A stretch of DNA of 57,896 nt from Candidatus Obscuribacter sp. (GTDB taxonomy: Bacteria > Cyanobacteriota > Vampirovibrionia > Obscuribacterales > Obscuribacteraceae). Positions 38,284 to 47,280 of this stretch are shown in pieces. Location: positions 1 through 57,896 of the forward strand of contig JADYXQ010000139.1 in NCBI GenBank assembly GCA_021772135.1, read 5' to 3'. Position numbers and translations under genes: made by a program. Position 1 is the first letter of the stretch. Each line of letters begins with the position of its first letter. The notes below the pieces were generated by a model, which was given only the letters and a program-made list of their open reading frames with translations, had not been told where the DNA came from and searched no databases.

Positions 38284-40138
38284 TGTGAACTTCGCGAATA
38301 ATAGTGAGGAGCATATTGCGATCGAGTTCTTGAGTGGCGTACTCAATATATTTGACCTGCCAGTCTTCTAAATCTTGCAGCACCACAGACAGTGACGTGC
38401 CGGCAGATCTGGCAGCGGCCATGTCGACGCCTACATCGGCCTGGCGGGAGAGAATAAAGACGCGAGCGCGACCGGAATAACCGAGGGTGTCGCGCAAAGA
38501 AAGACGCAAAAAGGCCTCGGACCGTTCGATGCCAATGGTTTCAGTAATGCGTTTAACCAGGGTCTGGAATTTGGTCAATGGGCCAAACAGATCAACTGTT
38601 GGCACTGTGACCAGTTCATAAGAGAGCAGACGATCAATGGCTGCAGCAGCGTCTGAAGTAGTGACGTCGCCAAGGTTGCGAATTACCAGAGCGATGGAAT
38701 GCAGGCCGTCCAGTGCGTTCCACAAACGTCTCATCATGGCTCGTTCATTGGCGTTGAGGACAAATTTTTCTTTAGGATCAGTAAGCGTTTCGTCGGCTAA
38801 ATGATTTTTTGGATCCGGTAATTTTTCTAGAACAGAGTCGGCGGCCTTGGGTAATTTTTTCCAGGTTACTTCGGTATTGTCGGCAGCCAGAGCGGCATCT
38901 AATAAAAGCTTGTCGAGAGCTTTCGAGACTTTACAGACGTCTTTTGCCAGATCGGGCGGTGGTGTGCGTTGCACAAAGACGAAAATTCCCTGTTTCCAGG
39001 CTGAGGCAAATTCAGTCACAGCCTTGTTGCCCATAATTTTGCCCAGTTTGGCGTGAGAGATTTTACCCATTTCAAACAGAGCTCTGAATTGCATGTCGCG
39101 ATATTCAACCGAGAGTACCCCGGTTTCACGGTTGGTGGCAAGGTTTTGCAAAAGGTTTGACGGATCGGTTGAGCCCAGGTGGCCCACCAGTGATTGCACT
39201 TTGTCGTCTTCACCGGCAACAGAGCCCAGTTTGACATTGTCTTTTTCTTCAGTCTGACCGTAAAAGGCCTGGTCTTGCAGAGCAATTTCTAGTTGGCGGC
39301 TGGTGAGAATTTGTTTTTTAACCGCCAGAGTGCCAAGCGCCACTTTTTGTTTGGCGGGCATAGAATTCAGTTCCATCATCATTTCGTCGAGCTGTGATTT
39401 TGACACCAACCCTGAGGCGAGAAAATATTCTTTGATGGTGAAAGGTGTTTTTGTTTTAAAACAATTGACGAGAAAAGGAATTTTAGGGAAAACCGGATAA
39501 ATCGATTTTTCCAGCTCCAGCGCTTTCATGGGCTCAAGAAATTCTGATTCAGAAATGCGCCCCCGCCCGACTAGTTTGTTAGTCAGTGCCACCACCGGTG
39601 AATAATTATCCACTGCCGCTAAAAGCAGATTTCTTCTATGGTGCTGATTCATATTGATTTTTAAATCAAGACCCTGACTGGTGAGCACCGGCACAATCGA
39701 CATCAGTACTTGATGAGTTAGGTCGGTGCTTTCCTCCACGAATGTGGTGGCACTACCAAGTGCGGTCTGAATGAATTTGGTTAAAGAGGGTGAATAATCA
39801 AAAAGTTCAGCATGATTATCGAAGACGTGAAAGGACATAAGACCGGTCAAAGTCTCACGTATAATGGCTATCGCTTTGTCTGACTTGAGAAAGATCAACG
39901 CGCCGGAAAGCTCCAGCAAATTTTCTGCCAGACGCCCTGCTTCGACTAATGTCTCGGCGGGAAAAAGATAGCCGCACAAAGTCGAGTCGATGAGAATGGC
40001 GTCGTACAAGCGTTTAGACTTGCTCAGCGCGGCAATCTCACTCAACAGTTCCGGGCCGTATTTGAGAACAATAATGTTCTGCTGCGTGGCGGAACGGTCT
40101 TTGCTATTCAGCTTGATATCGGTCGGCTCAACCGCCAT
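38273..40138 (-). CDS. DUF4388 (PATAN-like) domain protein
   Basis: 621 residues, soluble, no signal peptide. A central segment (about 325-400: DPSNLLQNLATNRETGVLSV, then ALFEMGKISHAKLGKIMGNK and WKQGIFVFVQ) matches the DUF4388/PATAN pattern found in bacterial signalling proteins, often with response-regulator receivers. The N-terminal 130 residues have a receiver-like feel (DAILIDSTLCGYLFPAETL) but lack an obvious phospho-acceptor pattern. The region around 230-300 resembles the adaptor part found before type II secretion/pilus ATPases. The LRV gene overlaps its end. A role in signal-dependent motility or envelope control is a guess from the domain. Confidence 0.75.
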   Translation of the reverse strand: MAVEPTDIKLNSKDRSATQQNIIVLKYGPELLSEIAALSKSKRLYDAILIDSTLCGYLFPAETLVEAGRLAENLLELSGALIFLKSDKAIAIIRETLTGLMSFHVFDNHAELFDYSPSLTKFIQTALGSATTFVEESTDLTHQVLMSIVPVLTSQGLDLKINMNQHHRRNLLLAAVDNYSPVVALTNKLVGRGRISESEFLEPMKALELEKSIYPVFPKIPFLVNCFKTKTPFTIKEYFLASGLVSKSQLDEMMMELNSMPAKQKVALGTLAVKKQILTSRQLEIALQDQAFYGQTEEKDNVKLGSVAGEDDKVQSLVGHLGSTDPSNLLQNLATNRETGVLSVEYRDMQFRALFEMGKISHAKLGKIMGNKAVTEFASAWKQGIFVFVQRTPPPDLAKDVCKVSKALDKLLLDAALAADNTEVTWKKLPKAADSVLEKLPDPKNHLADETLTDPKEKFVLNANERAMMRRLWNALDGLHSIALVIRNLGDVTTSDAAAAIDRLLSYELVTVPTVDLFGPLTKFQTLVKRITETIGIERSEAFLRLSLRDTLGYSGRARVFILSRQADVGVDMAAARSAGTSLSVVLQDLEDWQVKYIEYATQELDRNMLLTIIREVHNAG

Positions 40139-40279
40139 TAAAAGCTCTTCAAATGCTACGTAGTAAGGACAGGACCGGGGTTTTGTCCTTCAATACCTTA
40201 ACAGATTTCAGCCTCCACGTCTGCGTGGACAATTCAATATAAGTTATACTCTTGTCGACTTGCCGCTAAGGGTTAAAAC

Positions 40280-41536
40280 TTGAGCAACTTCTTTCGTCCG
40301 AGACTGTCATTATTTCTAAGCGCAAACCTTGTGCTTGGCTCCTTTTCAGCGCTTATGCCGGCGGCACTGGGCCAGCAGAAGATGCTGCAGAACCAGGGCA
40401 TCCAGAGGCTGCCGGAAAATCCCGGTGACGTTATCAAGGAGCAGGAAGTAATTTTGCCGGGCGAGACTGCAGCAGTTTCTGCCGGTAGGCAAAAGCTCAG
40501 ATCTCTGCCCAAAGCCGATGGTACTGAAAACAGTCTGATCGTACCCAAAGGTGCCACTAGCCCTCTACTTAAAGCCGAACTGGTGTATTGCGTGCCCCGG
40601 GGCACGAGTATCAAGCTCAAGCTAGCTTCAGTACCCACGCACGGTATGCATTTGCTCGATCGCGATCTTGACGGCAAGCTGCACCCGGCCAGTGTTAACG
40701 ATGTAGTTACCGCTACGGTGACCGAAGACATCTATGTAGAAGAAAATAAAGTTATTCCGGCAGGCACAGTATTTAAAGGATATGTATCGCATACACTGCC
40801 GCCGCGAAGAGTCCAGCGACCCGGTTTTCTGGAAGTTTCCTTCACTGAGCTAGAGTTGCCGGATAAGCGGCGATTCCGTTTCTCTGCTGATGCCAATAAT
40901 TTTAAAAAAGCGACTATGAAAGGCGTTCTCAACGCTACCGGCATGGTAGCTGCCAATGCTGCAGGCGGAGCCATCGTGGGCGCTCTCGGGGCATACTATT
41001 TTATGGGCGGAATGCGCGGCGTATCGTTTACCCATGGCTATAACATTGCCGGTGGGGCCGCTGCCGGCGCCCTCATCGCCGCCGGTCACGCGATCCTGAA
41101 ACGCGGAGATAAGGCCGCTCTTGAACCTGGCGACGATCTCAATCTTTCCATCAATACCGATTTGCTTCTGCCTACCCTGACCGAACCAACTAAAAAGGTA
41201 AATAACAATCTTGAAGGTCTGGCCATCGAAGTCGGCAAAACTAAAATTATGAATGACGGCCTTGATGGTCACTTCATTCGCATCGACGTCACCATCGACA
41301 ACAACAGCGAAAAGAAGCTCAGCGCCATCGATCTCTTTTTACGTGATGCCAACGGCAATAAGTATCCTGTGGCTATGGGACCTGGTGATGATTCAGAGTA
41401 TTTATTCACCCTTGATCCTTTTACATCGGTTAAAACGCGGCTATTTTTCGCCAGTGAATATCCCAAACTAAAACATGAGCTTATTTGGATTGACCACAAC
41501 TCGAGAAAGGTCTGCTTCCGCCAGCAGATTCAGTAA
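40280..41536 (+). CDS. Secreted/periplasmic protein with VirB10-like segment
   Basis: 418 residues. The start is TTG at 40280-40282, with AAGGG eight bases upstream. A signal peptide (LFLSANLVLGSFSALMPAAL) is followed by a Pro/Gln-rich spacer. The central strand set VTATVTEDIYVEENKVIPAG, then TVFKGYVSHTLPPRR and FLEVSFTELELPDKRRFRF, resembles the core beta-barrel of TrbI/VirB10-type proteins. A Gly/Ala-rich stretch (about 222-272) may insert in a membrane or act as a spacer. The C-terminus is a beta domain. No conjugation genes are nearby, so a type IV secretion role is not supported. Its 141-base upstream gap is shared with the divergent DUF4388 gene and holds a TATACT-like -10 at 40245-40250. 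Confidence 0.65.
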   Translation: MSNFFRPRLSLFLSANLVLGSFSALMPAALGQQKMLQNQGIQRLPENPGDVIKEQEVILPGETAAVSAGRQKLRSLPKADGTENSLIVPKGATSPLLKAELVYCVPRGTSIKLKLASVPTHGMHLLDRDLDGKLHPASVNDVVTATVTEDIYVEENKVIPAGTVFKGYVSHTLPPRRVQRPGFLEVSFTELELPDKRRFRFSADANNFKKATMKGVLNATGMVAANAAGGAIVGALGAYYFMGGMRGVSFTHGYNIAGGAAAGALIAAGHAILKRGDKAALEPGDDLNLSINTDLLLPTLTEPTKKVNNNLEGLAIEVGKTKIMNDGLDGHFIRIDVTIDNNSEKKLSAIDLFLRDANGNKYPVAMGPGDDSEYLFTLDPFTSVKTRLFFASEYPKLKHELIWIDHNSRKVCFRQQIQ

Positions 41537-41592
41537 TTGGGCCTCTGCTAAAAAAAATCCACAAAAGTAGCGTAATCCTACGTAGGCGGCCA

Positions 41593-41620
41593 TTGACTGG
41601 CTTGATTAACAACCTATAAT
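41593..41620 (+). promoter_or_regulatory. Promoter of the 322-residue protein gene
   Basis: A -35 TTGACT (41593-41598) and a perfect -10 TATAAT (41615-41620) are spaced by 16 bases. The start point would be about 41627, leaving an AT-rich leader of about 140 bases before the ATG at 41768. Confidence 0.72.
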
Positions 41621-41767
41621 GAATTTACTGAGTATTTAGCAATTAGTAAAAGTATTTAGTTTCCGATCTCGCCTTCCTATTTTGGTATTTTTAATTGAGA
41701 TGAACTGCAGTGGCAGCTCGCTATCTCTTCGCTTTGCCTTCCCCAGATTCTCTGAGCCCTTATCGCT

Positions 41768-42736
41768 ATGACAGCCACCTTAGGCACCTCCCCAGCATTA
41801 AGTCACTTGTCGCACCAGACAACATCCGGTCGCACACCACTGGATCATGGCGCAAGCACAAGTTCAGGCATAGACCAGAGTTTGATGCTCGATTTAATCG
41901 CTAATTCAGAAGTGGTCTCTCATGAAATACTGGGGCAAGTGGCTGATTTGGCTCGCATGCGCAATAGTCAGGTAATCGACGTATTATTTGAGAGCGGATT
42001 TATCGCCGCCAGTGACCGCCGCGCCTTTATCGAAGCCGCTTCCGCCATTCGTTCGAGCACGATTTTTAAGCCCTGGGCACTGCAAACTTTAAAACAAGCA
42101 TTGCACGATTTTTTACCATTTAACAAAGTTCTGGAAATGCTCGAGTTGCACCCGAGCAATGCCTTCGCCGACAGTGCCCTTGGTGAGCTGGCGATTTCTT
42201 GTCAGCTGATTGACCGCACTCAATTCAATCAAGCCAGACTTTATAGCCTTGCCCGCGGAATGAGTGTTGGTCAGAGTCTTAACCGCTGTTGCGGTTTGCC
42301 TGTGGCAATTTACAAAATCTTGATCGACGGACTGGCTCGTTTTGCCACCGGACAAATCAGTGAAGAACAATTGTGTCAGCGCGTGAAAAACGCCAGGTAC
42401 GAAAACACTTTAACTGGTGGTGTCAGTGGTGTCAGTGCCAATTCCAAATTAGCACACAGCACTCTAGGATTCGGCCTGTATGCCAGTAATCGCGACATTC
42501 TCGAAGTGTTAGATTTGCTGGTGCAATCGAATTTGATCAGTGAAATCACTGTGCTTGGTTTGATGGAAGCAGCTTTGCAAAACAGAATTGCTTTTGAATC
42601 GGTTTGGGAAGATTGTTCACCAGTGCCGGCTCTGGTTTTACAAAATGCCAGAGCTATGCAGAAGCTTATTGCTTCGGGTCAGATGAGCCCGCAGCAAGCT
42701 GTTGCTAATTTGAAAGAGATGAAAGCATTCCCCTAA
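41768..42736 (+). CDS. Hypothetical protein
   Basis: 322 residues, not recognised. The first 35 residues are Ser/Thr/His-rich and probably disordered. The rest is helical with two or three internally similar segments of the kind LDLIANSEVVSHEILGQVAD, ALGELAISCQLIDRTQFNQA and LDLLVQSNLISEITVLGLME, each about 60 residues apart. This recalls the helical adaptor repeats at the N-terminus of pilus/secretion ATPases and part of the DUF4388 protein nearby. No signal peptide or TM helix. No good ribosome-binding site is seen directly before the ATG. Confidence 0.7.
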   Translation: MTATLGTSPALSHLSHQTTSGRTPLDHGASTSSGIDQSLMLDLIANSEVVSHEILGQVADLARMRNSQVIDVLFESGFIAASDRRAFIEAASAIRSSTIFKPWALQTLKQALHDFLPFNKVLEMLELHPSNAFADSALGELAISCQLIDRTQFNQARLYSLARGMSVGQSLNRCCGLPVAIYKILIDGLARFATGQISEEQLCQRVKNARYENTLTGGVSGVSANSKLAHSTLGFGLYASNRDILEVLDLLVQSNLISEITVLGLMEAALQNRIAFESVWEDCSPVPALVLQNARAMQKLIASGQMSPQQAVANLKEMKAFP

Positions 42737-42798
42737 TCAGCGAGCCTCATTTCGTTTTTGTAAAACGACCAGCTGTTTAGGTTTCACCACTAATGGAA

Positions 42799-42829
42799 AG
42801 GCACGAAAGAAAGGTTCGCCTTCGTGCCT
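42799..42829. terminator. Hairpin between convergent genes, possible terminator
   Basis: Arms AGGCACGAA and TTCGTGCCT pair perfectly over nine bases around a thirteen-base loop. It lies between the ends of two convergent genes (42736 and 42881), where a shared terminator is expected. Neither side has a clear T run, so efficiency is doubtful. Confidence 0.4.
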
Positions 42830-42880
42830 GGAAAATTGATTTGTTAGTCAGTGCGCTGCTGTTCTATATTAGAAGCTCTA

Positions 42881-43120
42881 TCAGGCGGCGACGAGATCTA
42901 CGTTGTAGCTCAGTCTGACGAAATCGTACTCGACTCGGATGGATACTGTGTTCTGGGTAGCAAATTCCAGTCTGACGCGGCCGAGGTTGTTGGCGCTGTA
43001 CTCGCTCCAGTGCTCTGGCACTGAAACAATAACGTTTTCTGGGCCCCATTCTTCGACATAGGCTTTGAGAACCTGGCAGAGTTTTTCTTCGTCGGTGGGG
43101 TGGTTAAACATGCTCATCAT
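42881..43120 (-). CDS. Small conserved-looking hypothetical protein
   Basis: 79 residues. An N-terminal helix (HPTDEEKLCQVLKAYVEEW) precedes beta strands (ENVIVSVPEHW, then RVRLEFATQNTVSIRVEYDF). The protein is compact, soluble and has no signal peptide. I do not recognise the family. AGAGG ten bases before the ATG supports translation, and the composition is that of a folded protein rather than a chance frame. Confidence 0.6.
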   Translation of the reverse strand: MMSMFNHPTDEEKLCQVLKAYVEEWGPENVIVSVPEHWSEYSANNLGRVRLEFATQNTVSIRVEYDFVRLSYNVDLVAA

Positions 43121-43244
43121 TTTGTTGCTGCCTCTTGTGCTTGCTCTCTATTAGAGTCTAGGCACTGAGAGGGTTTTCAACAACCGGGGGAAGTCCCAAG
43201 GGGTGCGTAAGATTCCCACAAATTTCAAAGCTATAGAAGCTGCC

Positions 43245-44354
43245 TTAAGGCAAATTAGCGTCGGTAGAAATAGTACCGGCGCGGTTCGAGTTATATAGAA
43301 GTCTAATTGATGTGATGTCGCGCGGGCTTAAGCCTCTTTCTACGTCAGTCACACGTGTAGAGAAGAACATCATGTCCTGCGGATCTCTAGTGTGGCCGCC
43401 AAAGCCCAGAGCATGCCCGATTTCATGCAGGCAAATTTGCCGTAGTCGATTTGATGTTAAAGGTAATTCCGCCACTTGAGCCACAGTCAAAACTTTGATT
43501 GTGCCTTTGACGATACCCTGCGAATTAGTAAACACTGTAGTTTCGCCGGCTTCAGCGCGATTAGTGAAAGAACTCGAATCGCTGGTCCAAGAGCAAACAA
43601 GATCAGCGTCGGCTGCTTTGTCTACACGTTTGAAGGAAATTTTGTTTTTTGCTGCTTGCTGCCAGGTAGCCAGGCTTTCTTCTAAAACCTGGTTGTACTG
43701 TGGCTGATAACCGGCAACACCCGTGCCGGGAGTGATGTAAACCTTGATTGGTAATTTCGCCTCGGGCCAGCGCGTTAGATGGCCGACTAACTCGCCCAGA
43801 TAGTTTTCTTTATTCACTTCCTGTTTGGTCTGGCGAGGAATCGTGCCATTGGCCAGTTCTTTTTTTAGACCAGCCACCAGACTGCTGATTTTGCCCGCAT
43901 CTTTGTGGCCGGGAAAACGAGTGAGAAACTCACTATATGTAGATACAGCTTCGTTGACCTGACCCTGTGATTGATAAAGGCCACCAAGAGTAAGCCAGGT
44001 AGCGGCAAGCTCGGGCTTTAGTTGTTTAGCTGTTTCCAGCTCTTGCAGGGCTTCAGTATTTTTGCCTAGCTTGGCCATGGCCAGACCCAGGTTATTGTGA
44101 ATTTCAGCAATCTGCGGCGCCATTTGCTCCGCTTGCAGCAGCAGGTCGATAGCCGCTTGATTTTGATTGGCCTGCAAAAGCGGAATTGATTGATTGAGCA
44201 TTTGCAGCGCCTGATAACGCTCTTGTGAAATCGGCTGGCCATTAAGGAGGTACTGATGACCGCGTTGAGCCGGTGCCTGGCAGCGAGCAGGCAGTGCCAG
44301 GCTCGAAAACATCAGGGCAGATAGACCAATTAAAGCTGAAGTAATTTGCCGCAC
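43245..44354 (-). CDS. Secreted TPR protein with matrixin-type (M10) zinc metallopeptidase domain
   Basis: 369 residues. A signal peptide (ITSALIGLSALMFSSLALPA) is followed by TPR units (about 30-165, for example AEIHNNLGLAMAKLGKNTEA and AATWLTLGGLYQSQGQVNEA). The C-terminal catalytic domain has the metzincin zinc site HEIGHALGFGGH and a following Met-turn (DMMFF). It is thus a likely exported protease. The gene starts 22 bases after pgk on the same strand and may be read through from it. Substrate unknown. A TPR scaffold fused to a matrixin is uncommon, but similar architectures occur in this lineage. Confidence 0.88.
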   Translation of the reverse strand: MRQITSALIGLSALMFSSLALPARCQAPAQRGHQYLLNGQPISQERYQALQMLNQSIPLLQANQNQAAIDLLLQAEQMAPQIAEIHNNLGLAMAKLGKNTEALQELETAKQLKPELAATWLTLGGLYQSQGQVNEAVSTYSEFLTRFPGHKDAGKISSLVAGLKKELANGTIPRQTKQEVNKENYLGELVGHLTRWPEAKLPIKVYITPGTGVAGYQPQYNQVLEESLATWQQAAKNKISFKRVDKAADADLVCSWTSDSSSFTNRAEAGETTVFTNSQGIVKGTIKVLTVAQVAELPLTSNRLRQICLHEIGHALGFGGHTRDPQDMMFFSTRVTDVERGLSPRDITSIRLLYNSNRAGTISTDANLP

Positions 44355-44376
44355 TTATTTACTTTACCAAATAAGC

Positions 44377-45615
44377 TCAGGCTTTATTGCCCACAGTCTC
44401 TTTATTATCGAGGGCGGCGATGCCGGGAAGTTCGATGCCTTCAAGAAACTCTAAAGAGGCGCCACCACCGGTGCCTACGTGAGTAAGCAAATGGTCGTCT
44501 ACACCTTTGAGTTTCAGTGCTGAGACTGAGTCTCCACCACCAACAATAGTTTTGGTACCTTTTTTAGTCAGGTCCACCAGGCATTCAATCAGTGCCCAGG
44601 TACCTTTCCGGAAACCTTCAATTTCAAACACGCCCAGTGGTCCGTTCCAGAGAATAGTTTTGCAAGGTGCAAGCGCTTCGACAATCAGTTTGACTGTTTC
44701 AGGACCAACGTCTAAGCCCATGACGTCGCTTTCAATGGCATCGGCTTTGACGGTTTTGCTGGCCGCACCCTCTTTCATTTCAGAGGCGACAACAACGTCA
44801 ACCGGCAATATCAGCTTGACGCCTTTGTCTTTGGCTTTGACTTGTAATGCTTTGCAATAGTCGAGGCGGTCCTCTTCTACCAGCGACTTACCGACATTGA
44901 GCCCATTTGCTTTGAGGAATGAAAAAGCCATGGCGCCGCCAATGACCAGTACATCGACATTGTCGAGCATTTTTTCCAGCACGCCAATTTTGCTTGAAAC
45001 TTTGGCGCCACCGATAATGGTGGCAAAGGGGCGGGCCGGATTATCGAGAGCGGAAGAAAGCATTTCAATTTCTTTTGCTACAAGCATGCCTGCCAGAGCC
45101 GGTTTGAGATATTTTGTCACTCCTTCGGTTGAGGCGTGGGCGCGGTGAGCGGTGCCAAAGGCGTCGTTGACGTAAAGTTCGCCGAGAGCAGCTAATTTTT
45201 TTGAAAAAGCCTGGTCATTCTTTTCTTCTTCAGCGTGGAAACGCACGTTTTCCATCAAAGCGATATCACCATCTTTCATGTCAGCTACTGCCTTTTCGGC
45301 TTTAGGCCCGACGCATTCGTCGACAAAATGAACAGTTTTGTGGCCGAGTTCGGCCAGCAGCTGTTTCAAATGTTCGGCTACTGGTTTAAGTGAATATTTT
45401 TCGCTCACCTGTCCTTTTGGTCTTCCCAGGTGTGAAAGTAGAACTACTCTGGCGCCGGCTTTAGCCAGCCAGTTGATGGTTGGCAAAGCAGCCTTGATGC
45501 GCGAGTCATCAGCCACTGTGCCGTCATCATTTTGCGGTACATTGAAGTCGACTCTAACCAAAACTTTCTTGCCCTCGAAGTGCTTGGGGCCGTGATCTTG
45601 AATAGTTTTCTTCAT
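44377..45615 (-). CDS. pgk: Phosphoglycerate kinase
   Basis: 412 residues, a normal PGK length. The N-terminal signature VRVDFNVP, the substrate-binding SHLGRPKG and the nucleotide-loop GGGDSVSAL are present. It makes ATP from 1,3-bisphosphoglycerate and ADP in glycolysis and runs in reverse in gluconeogenesis. It follows gap on the same strand, but a strong hairpin terminator lies in the 109-base gap, so expression may be partly separate. Confidence 0.98.
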   Translation of the reverse strand: MKKTIQDHGPKHFEGKKVLVRVDFNVPQNDDGTVADDSRIKAALPTINWLAKAGARVVLLSHLGRPKGQVSEKYSLKPVAEHLKQLLAELGHKTVHFVDECVGPKAEKAVADMKDGDIALMENVRFHAEEEKNDQAFSKKLAALGELYVNDAFGTAHRAHASTEGVTKYLKPALAGMLVAKEIEMLSSALDNPARPFATIIGGAKVSSKIGVLEKMLDNVDVLVIGGAMAFSFLKANGLNVGKSLVEEDRLDYCKALQVKAKDKGVKLILPVDVVVASEMKEGAASKTVKADAIESDVMGLDVGPETVKLIVEALAPCKTILWNGPLGVFEIEGFRKGTWALIECLVDLTKKGTKTIVGGGDSVSALKLKGVDDHLLTHVGTGGGASLEFLEGIELPGIAALDNKETVGNKA

Positions 45616-45681
45616 TTGTACCTGCTGTGAAAAAGTAAAGTTAAAAAGGATGCCTGAGACTTTCGGGTTGTTACTACAGAT

Positions 45682-45717
45682 GGAAAGACGCCCTCAAGTT
45701 GATGAGGGCGTCTTTCC
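45682..45717 (-). terminator. Terminator between gap and pgk
   Basis: A perfect 15-base inverted repeat with arms GGAAAGACGCCCTCA and TGAGGGCGTCTTTCC around a six-base loop, placed eight bases after the gap stop codon. The T run is short (three), so it may attenuate rather than fully stop transcription into pgk. Confidence 0.8.
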
Positions 45718-45724
45718 TAATTGA

Positions 45725-46756
45725 TTAAACTTTAGCGCTGACAGGAAGCTTTTTGGCGACCATTTCAGCCAGTTCAACCAGGCGGTTGCTGTAGCCCCAT
45801 TCATTGTCGTACCAGGCCAAGATTTTGACCATACGCTCACCAACCAACATGGTCAGTTCAGAGTCGTAGATAGACGAATGTTTGTTGCCCTGGAAATCGA
45901 TTGATACTAGTGGTTCTGTGCAGTAAGAAAGAATGCCTTTGAGAGGGCCTTCAGCTGCGTCTTTGATCACTTTGTTGATTTGTTCAACAGTGACGTCTTT
46001 TTTCAATGTGACTACAAGGTCAACCACTGAAACGTTTGGTGTAGGCACGCGCATGGCAAAACCATTGAGCTTGCCTTTGAGGTGAGGCATTACCAGACCG
46101 ATTGCTTTGGCGGCACCGGTGCTGGAAGGAATCATGGACATAGCGGCAGCACGAGCGCGGCGCAAATCTGAGTGAGCGCCATCGAGCAATTTTTGATCGA
46201 GGGTGTAGCTGTGAATGGTGGTCATCAGGCCTTGTTCGATACCGAAAGCATCATCGATTGCTTTGGCTACAGGAGCTAAGCAGTTGGTGGTGCAGCTGGC
46301 GTTGGAGATGATGTTGTGCTTTTCAGCGTCGTAAGACTTATCGTTGACACCGATAACGATGGTGATGTCTTCGTTTTTAGCAGGAGCCGAGATCAATACT
46401 TTTTTAGCGCCGGCGGTGATGTGAGCTTTAGCTTTTTCAGCGTCGGTGAAGACACCTGAGCACTCAAGCACGATATCAACGTTGAGCTTGGCCCAGGGAC
46501 AATCAGCCGGAGCTTTTTCACGGAAGAATTTGATTTTTTTGCCGTTAACGATGAGAGACTCTTCATCGTGGCTAATTTGGTGTTGCTTAAGTTCGCCCTG
46601 AACTGAGTCATATTTGAGCAGGTGTGCTGATTGCACTAAATCTTGCATGGGATCGTTAATCGCCACGATCTCGAGATCTTTTGGTTGGCTCTCCAGGAAG
46701 GCCCTGAAGACGTTGCGGCCGATGCGACCAAATCCGTTAATTGCTACTCTTGCCAT
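45725..46756 (-). CDS. gap: Glyceraldehyde-3-phosphate dehydrogenase
   Basis: 343 residues. The N-terminal Rossmann motif is INGFGRIGRNVFRA, and NAD preference is suggested by the Asp in AINDPMQDL. The catalytic cysteine lies in SNASCTTNCLAP, and the C-terminal WYDNEWGYSNR is standard. The partner enzyme Pgk is encoded next, a common glycolytic pairing. The 243-base gap to the divergent Nfu gene must hold its promoter, but I cannot point to clear hexamers. Confidence 0.98.
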   Translation of the reverse strand: MARVAINGFGRIGRNVFRAFLESQPKDLEIVAINDPMQDLVQSAHLLKYDSVQGELKQHQISHDEESLIVNGKKIKFFREKAPADCPWAKLNVDIVLECSGVFTDAEKAKAHITAGAKKVLISAPAKNEDITIVIGVNDKSYDAEKHNIISNASCTTNCLAPVAKAIDDAFGIEQGLMTTIHSYTLDQKLLDGAHSDLRRARAAAMSMIPSSTGAAKAIGLVMPHLKGKLNGFAMRVPTPNVSVVDLVVTLKKDVTVEQINKVIKDAAEGPLKGILSYCTEPLVSIDFQGNKHSSIYDSELTMLVGERMVKILAWYDNEWGYSNRLVELAEMVAKKLPVSAKV

Positions 46757-46999
46757 CTATACAACTCCTATAACTGTGCCTGACCGGCGCTGGCAAAAGC
46801 ATATAACAATATAAGGGCTAGGCCCTCCGCCTTTATTTGAGCTTAAGATGATAGCCGGCTTTAGCGAAAGGTTTCGTTACTAGAAGCCCGTACCGCGGCC
46901 AAGCCCTCACCGGCAAATCAGGTACAATTGCTATTACGGTATGGTCTGACCAGGCTTACAAACCTAGAAAGCGGTCAGGACCAGCAACGAGGAGAAAGT

Positions 47000-47218
47000 A
47001 TGAAAGAGCAAGTAGAAGCGATTCTCGACAAATTGCGCCCTATGTTAATGATGGACGGCGGCAATATCGAACTCGTAGACGTCAAAGACGACGAAGTACA
47101 GGTTCGTCTGGTGGGCGCTTGTGGCATGTGCCCAAGTTCGACAATGACCATGAAAATGGGCGTTGAGCGTGCCATTAGAGAAGAAATGCCCCAGATCAAA
47201 CGGGTCGTTTCGGTCTAA
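47000..47218 (+). CDS. NifU-like C-terminal domain (Nfu) Fe-S cluster scaffold
   Basis: 72 residues from the ATG at 47000, which has an excellent GAGGAG site upstream. The frame is open 24 codons earlier but without such a site. The domain has the motifs ILDKLRPMLMMDGGNIELVD and GACGMCPSSTMTMKMGVE. The CxxC in CGMC binds and donates a 4Fe-4S (or 2Fe-2S) cluster as a dimer. Length equals that of free-standing cyanobacterial Nfu. It would supply clusters to proteins such as the Rieske enzyme here; that link is an inference. Confidence 0.93.
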   Translation: MKEQVEAILDKLRPMLMMDGGNIELVDVKDDEVQVRLVGACGMCPSSTMTMKMGVERAIREEMPQIKRVVSV

Positions 47219-47245
47219 AATATTCGCTGATTTTGAGAAATTTTT

Positions 47246-47275
47246 GAATCCGCTCCAGCTTGCTGGGGCGGATTC
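47246..47275. terminator. Hairpin between convergent nfu and crotonase genes
   Basis: Arms GAATCCGCTCCAG and CTGGGGCGGATTC pair (one G-T) around a CTTG loop. It begins 28 bases after the nfu stop and lies just before the end of the crotonase gene. There is no T run on the exit side in either direction (five T precede it on the plus strand), so it may be a transcript-end stabiliser or a weak terminator. Confidence 0.45.
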
Positions 47276-47280
47276 AGCTA

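Noticed and set aside
40280..41536. Type IV secretion (VirB10) component
   Set aside because: Only a short beta segment resembles VirB10 and no other secretion or conjugation gene is present in the window.
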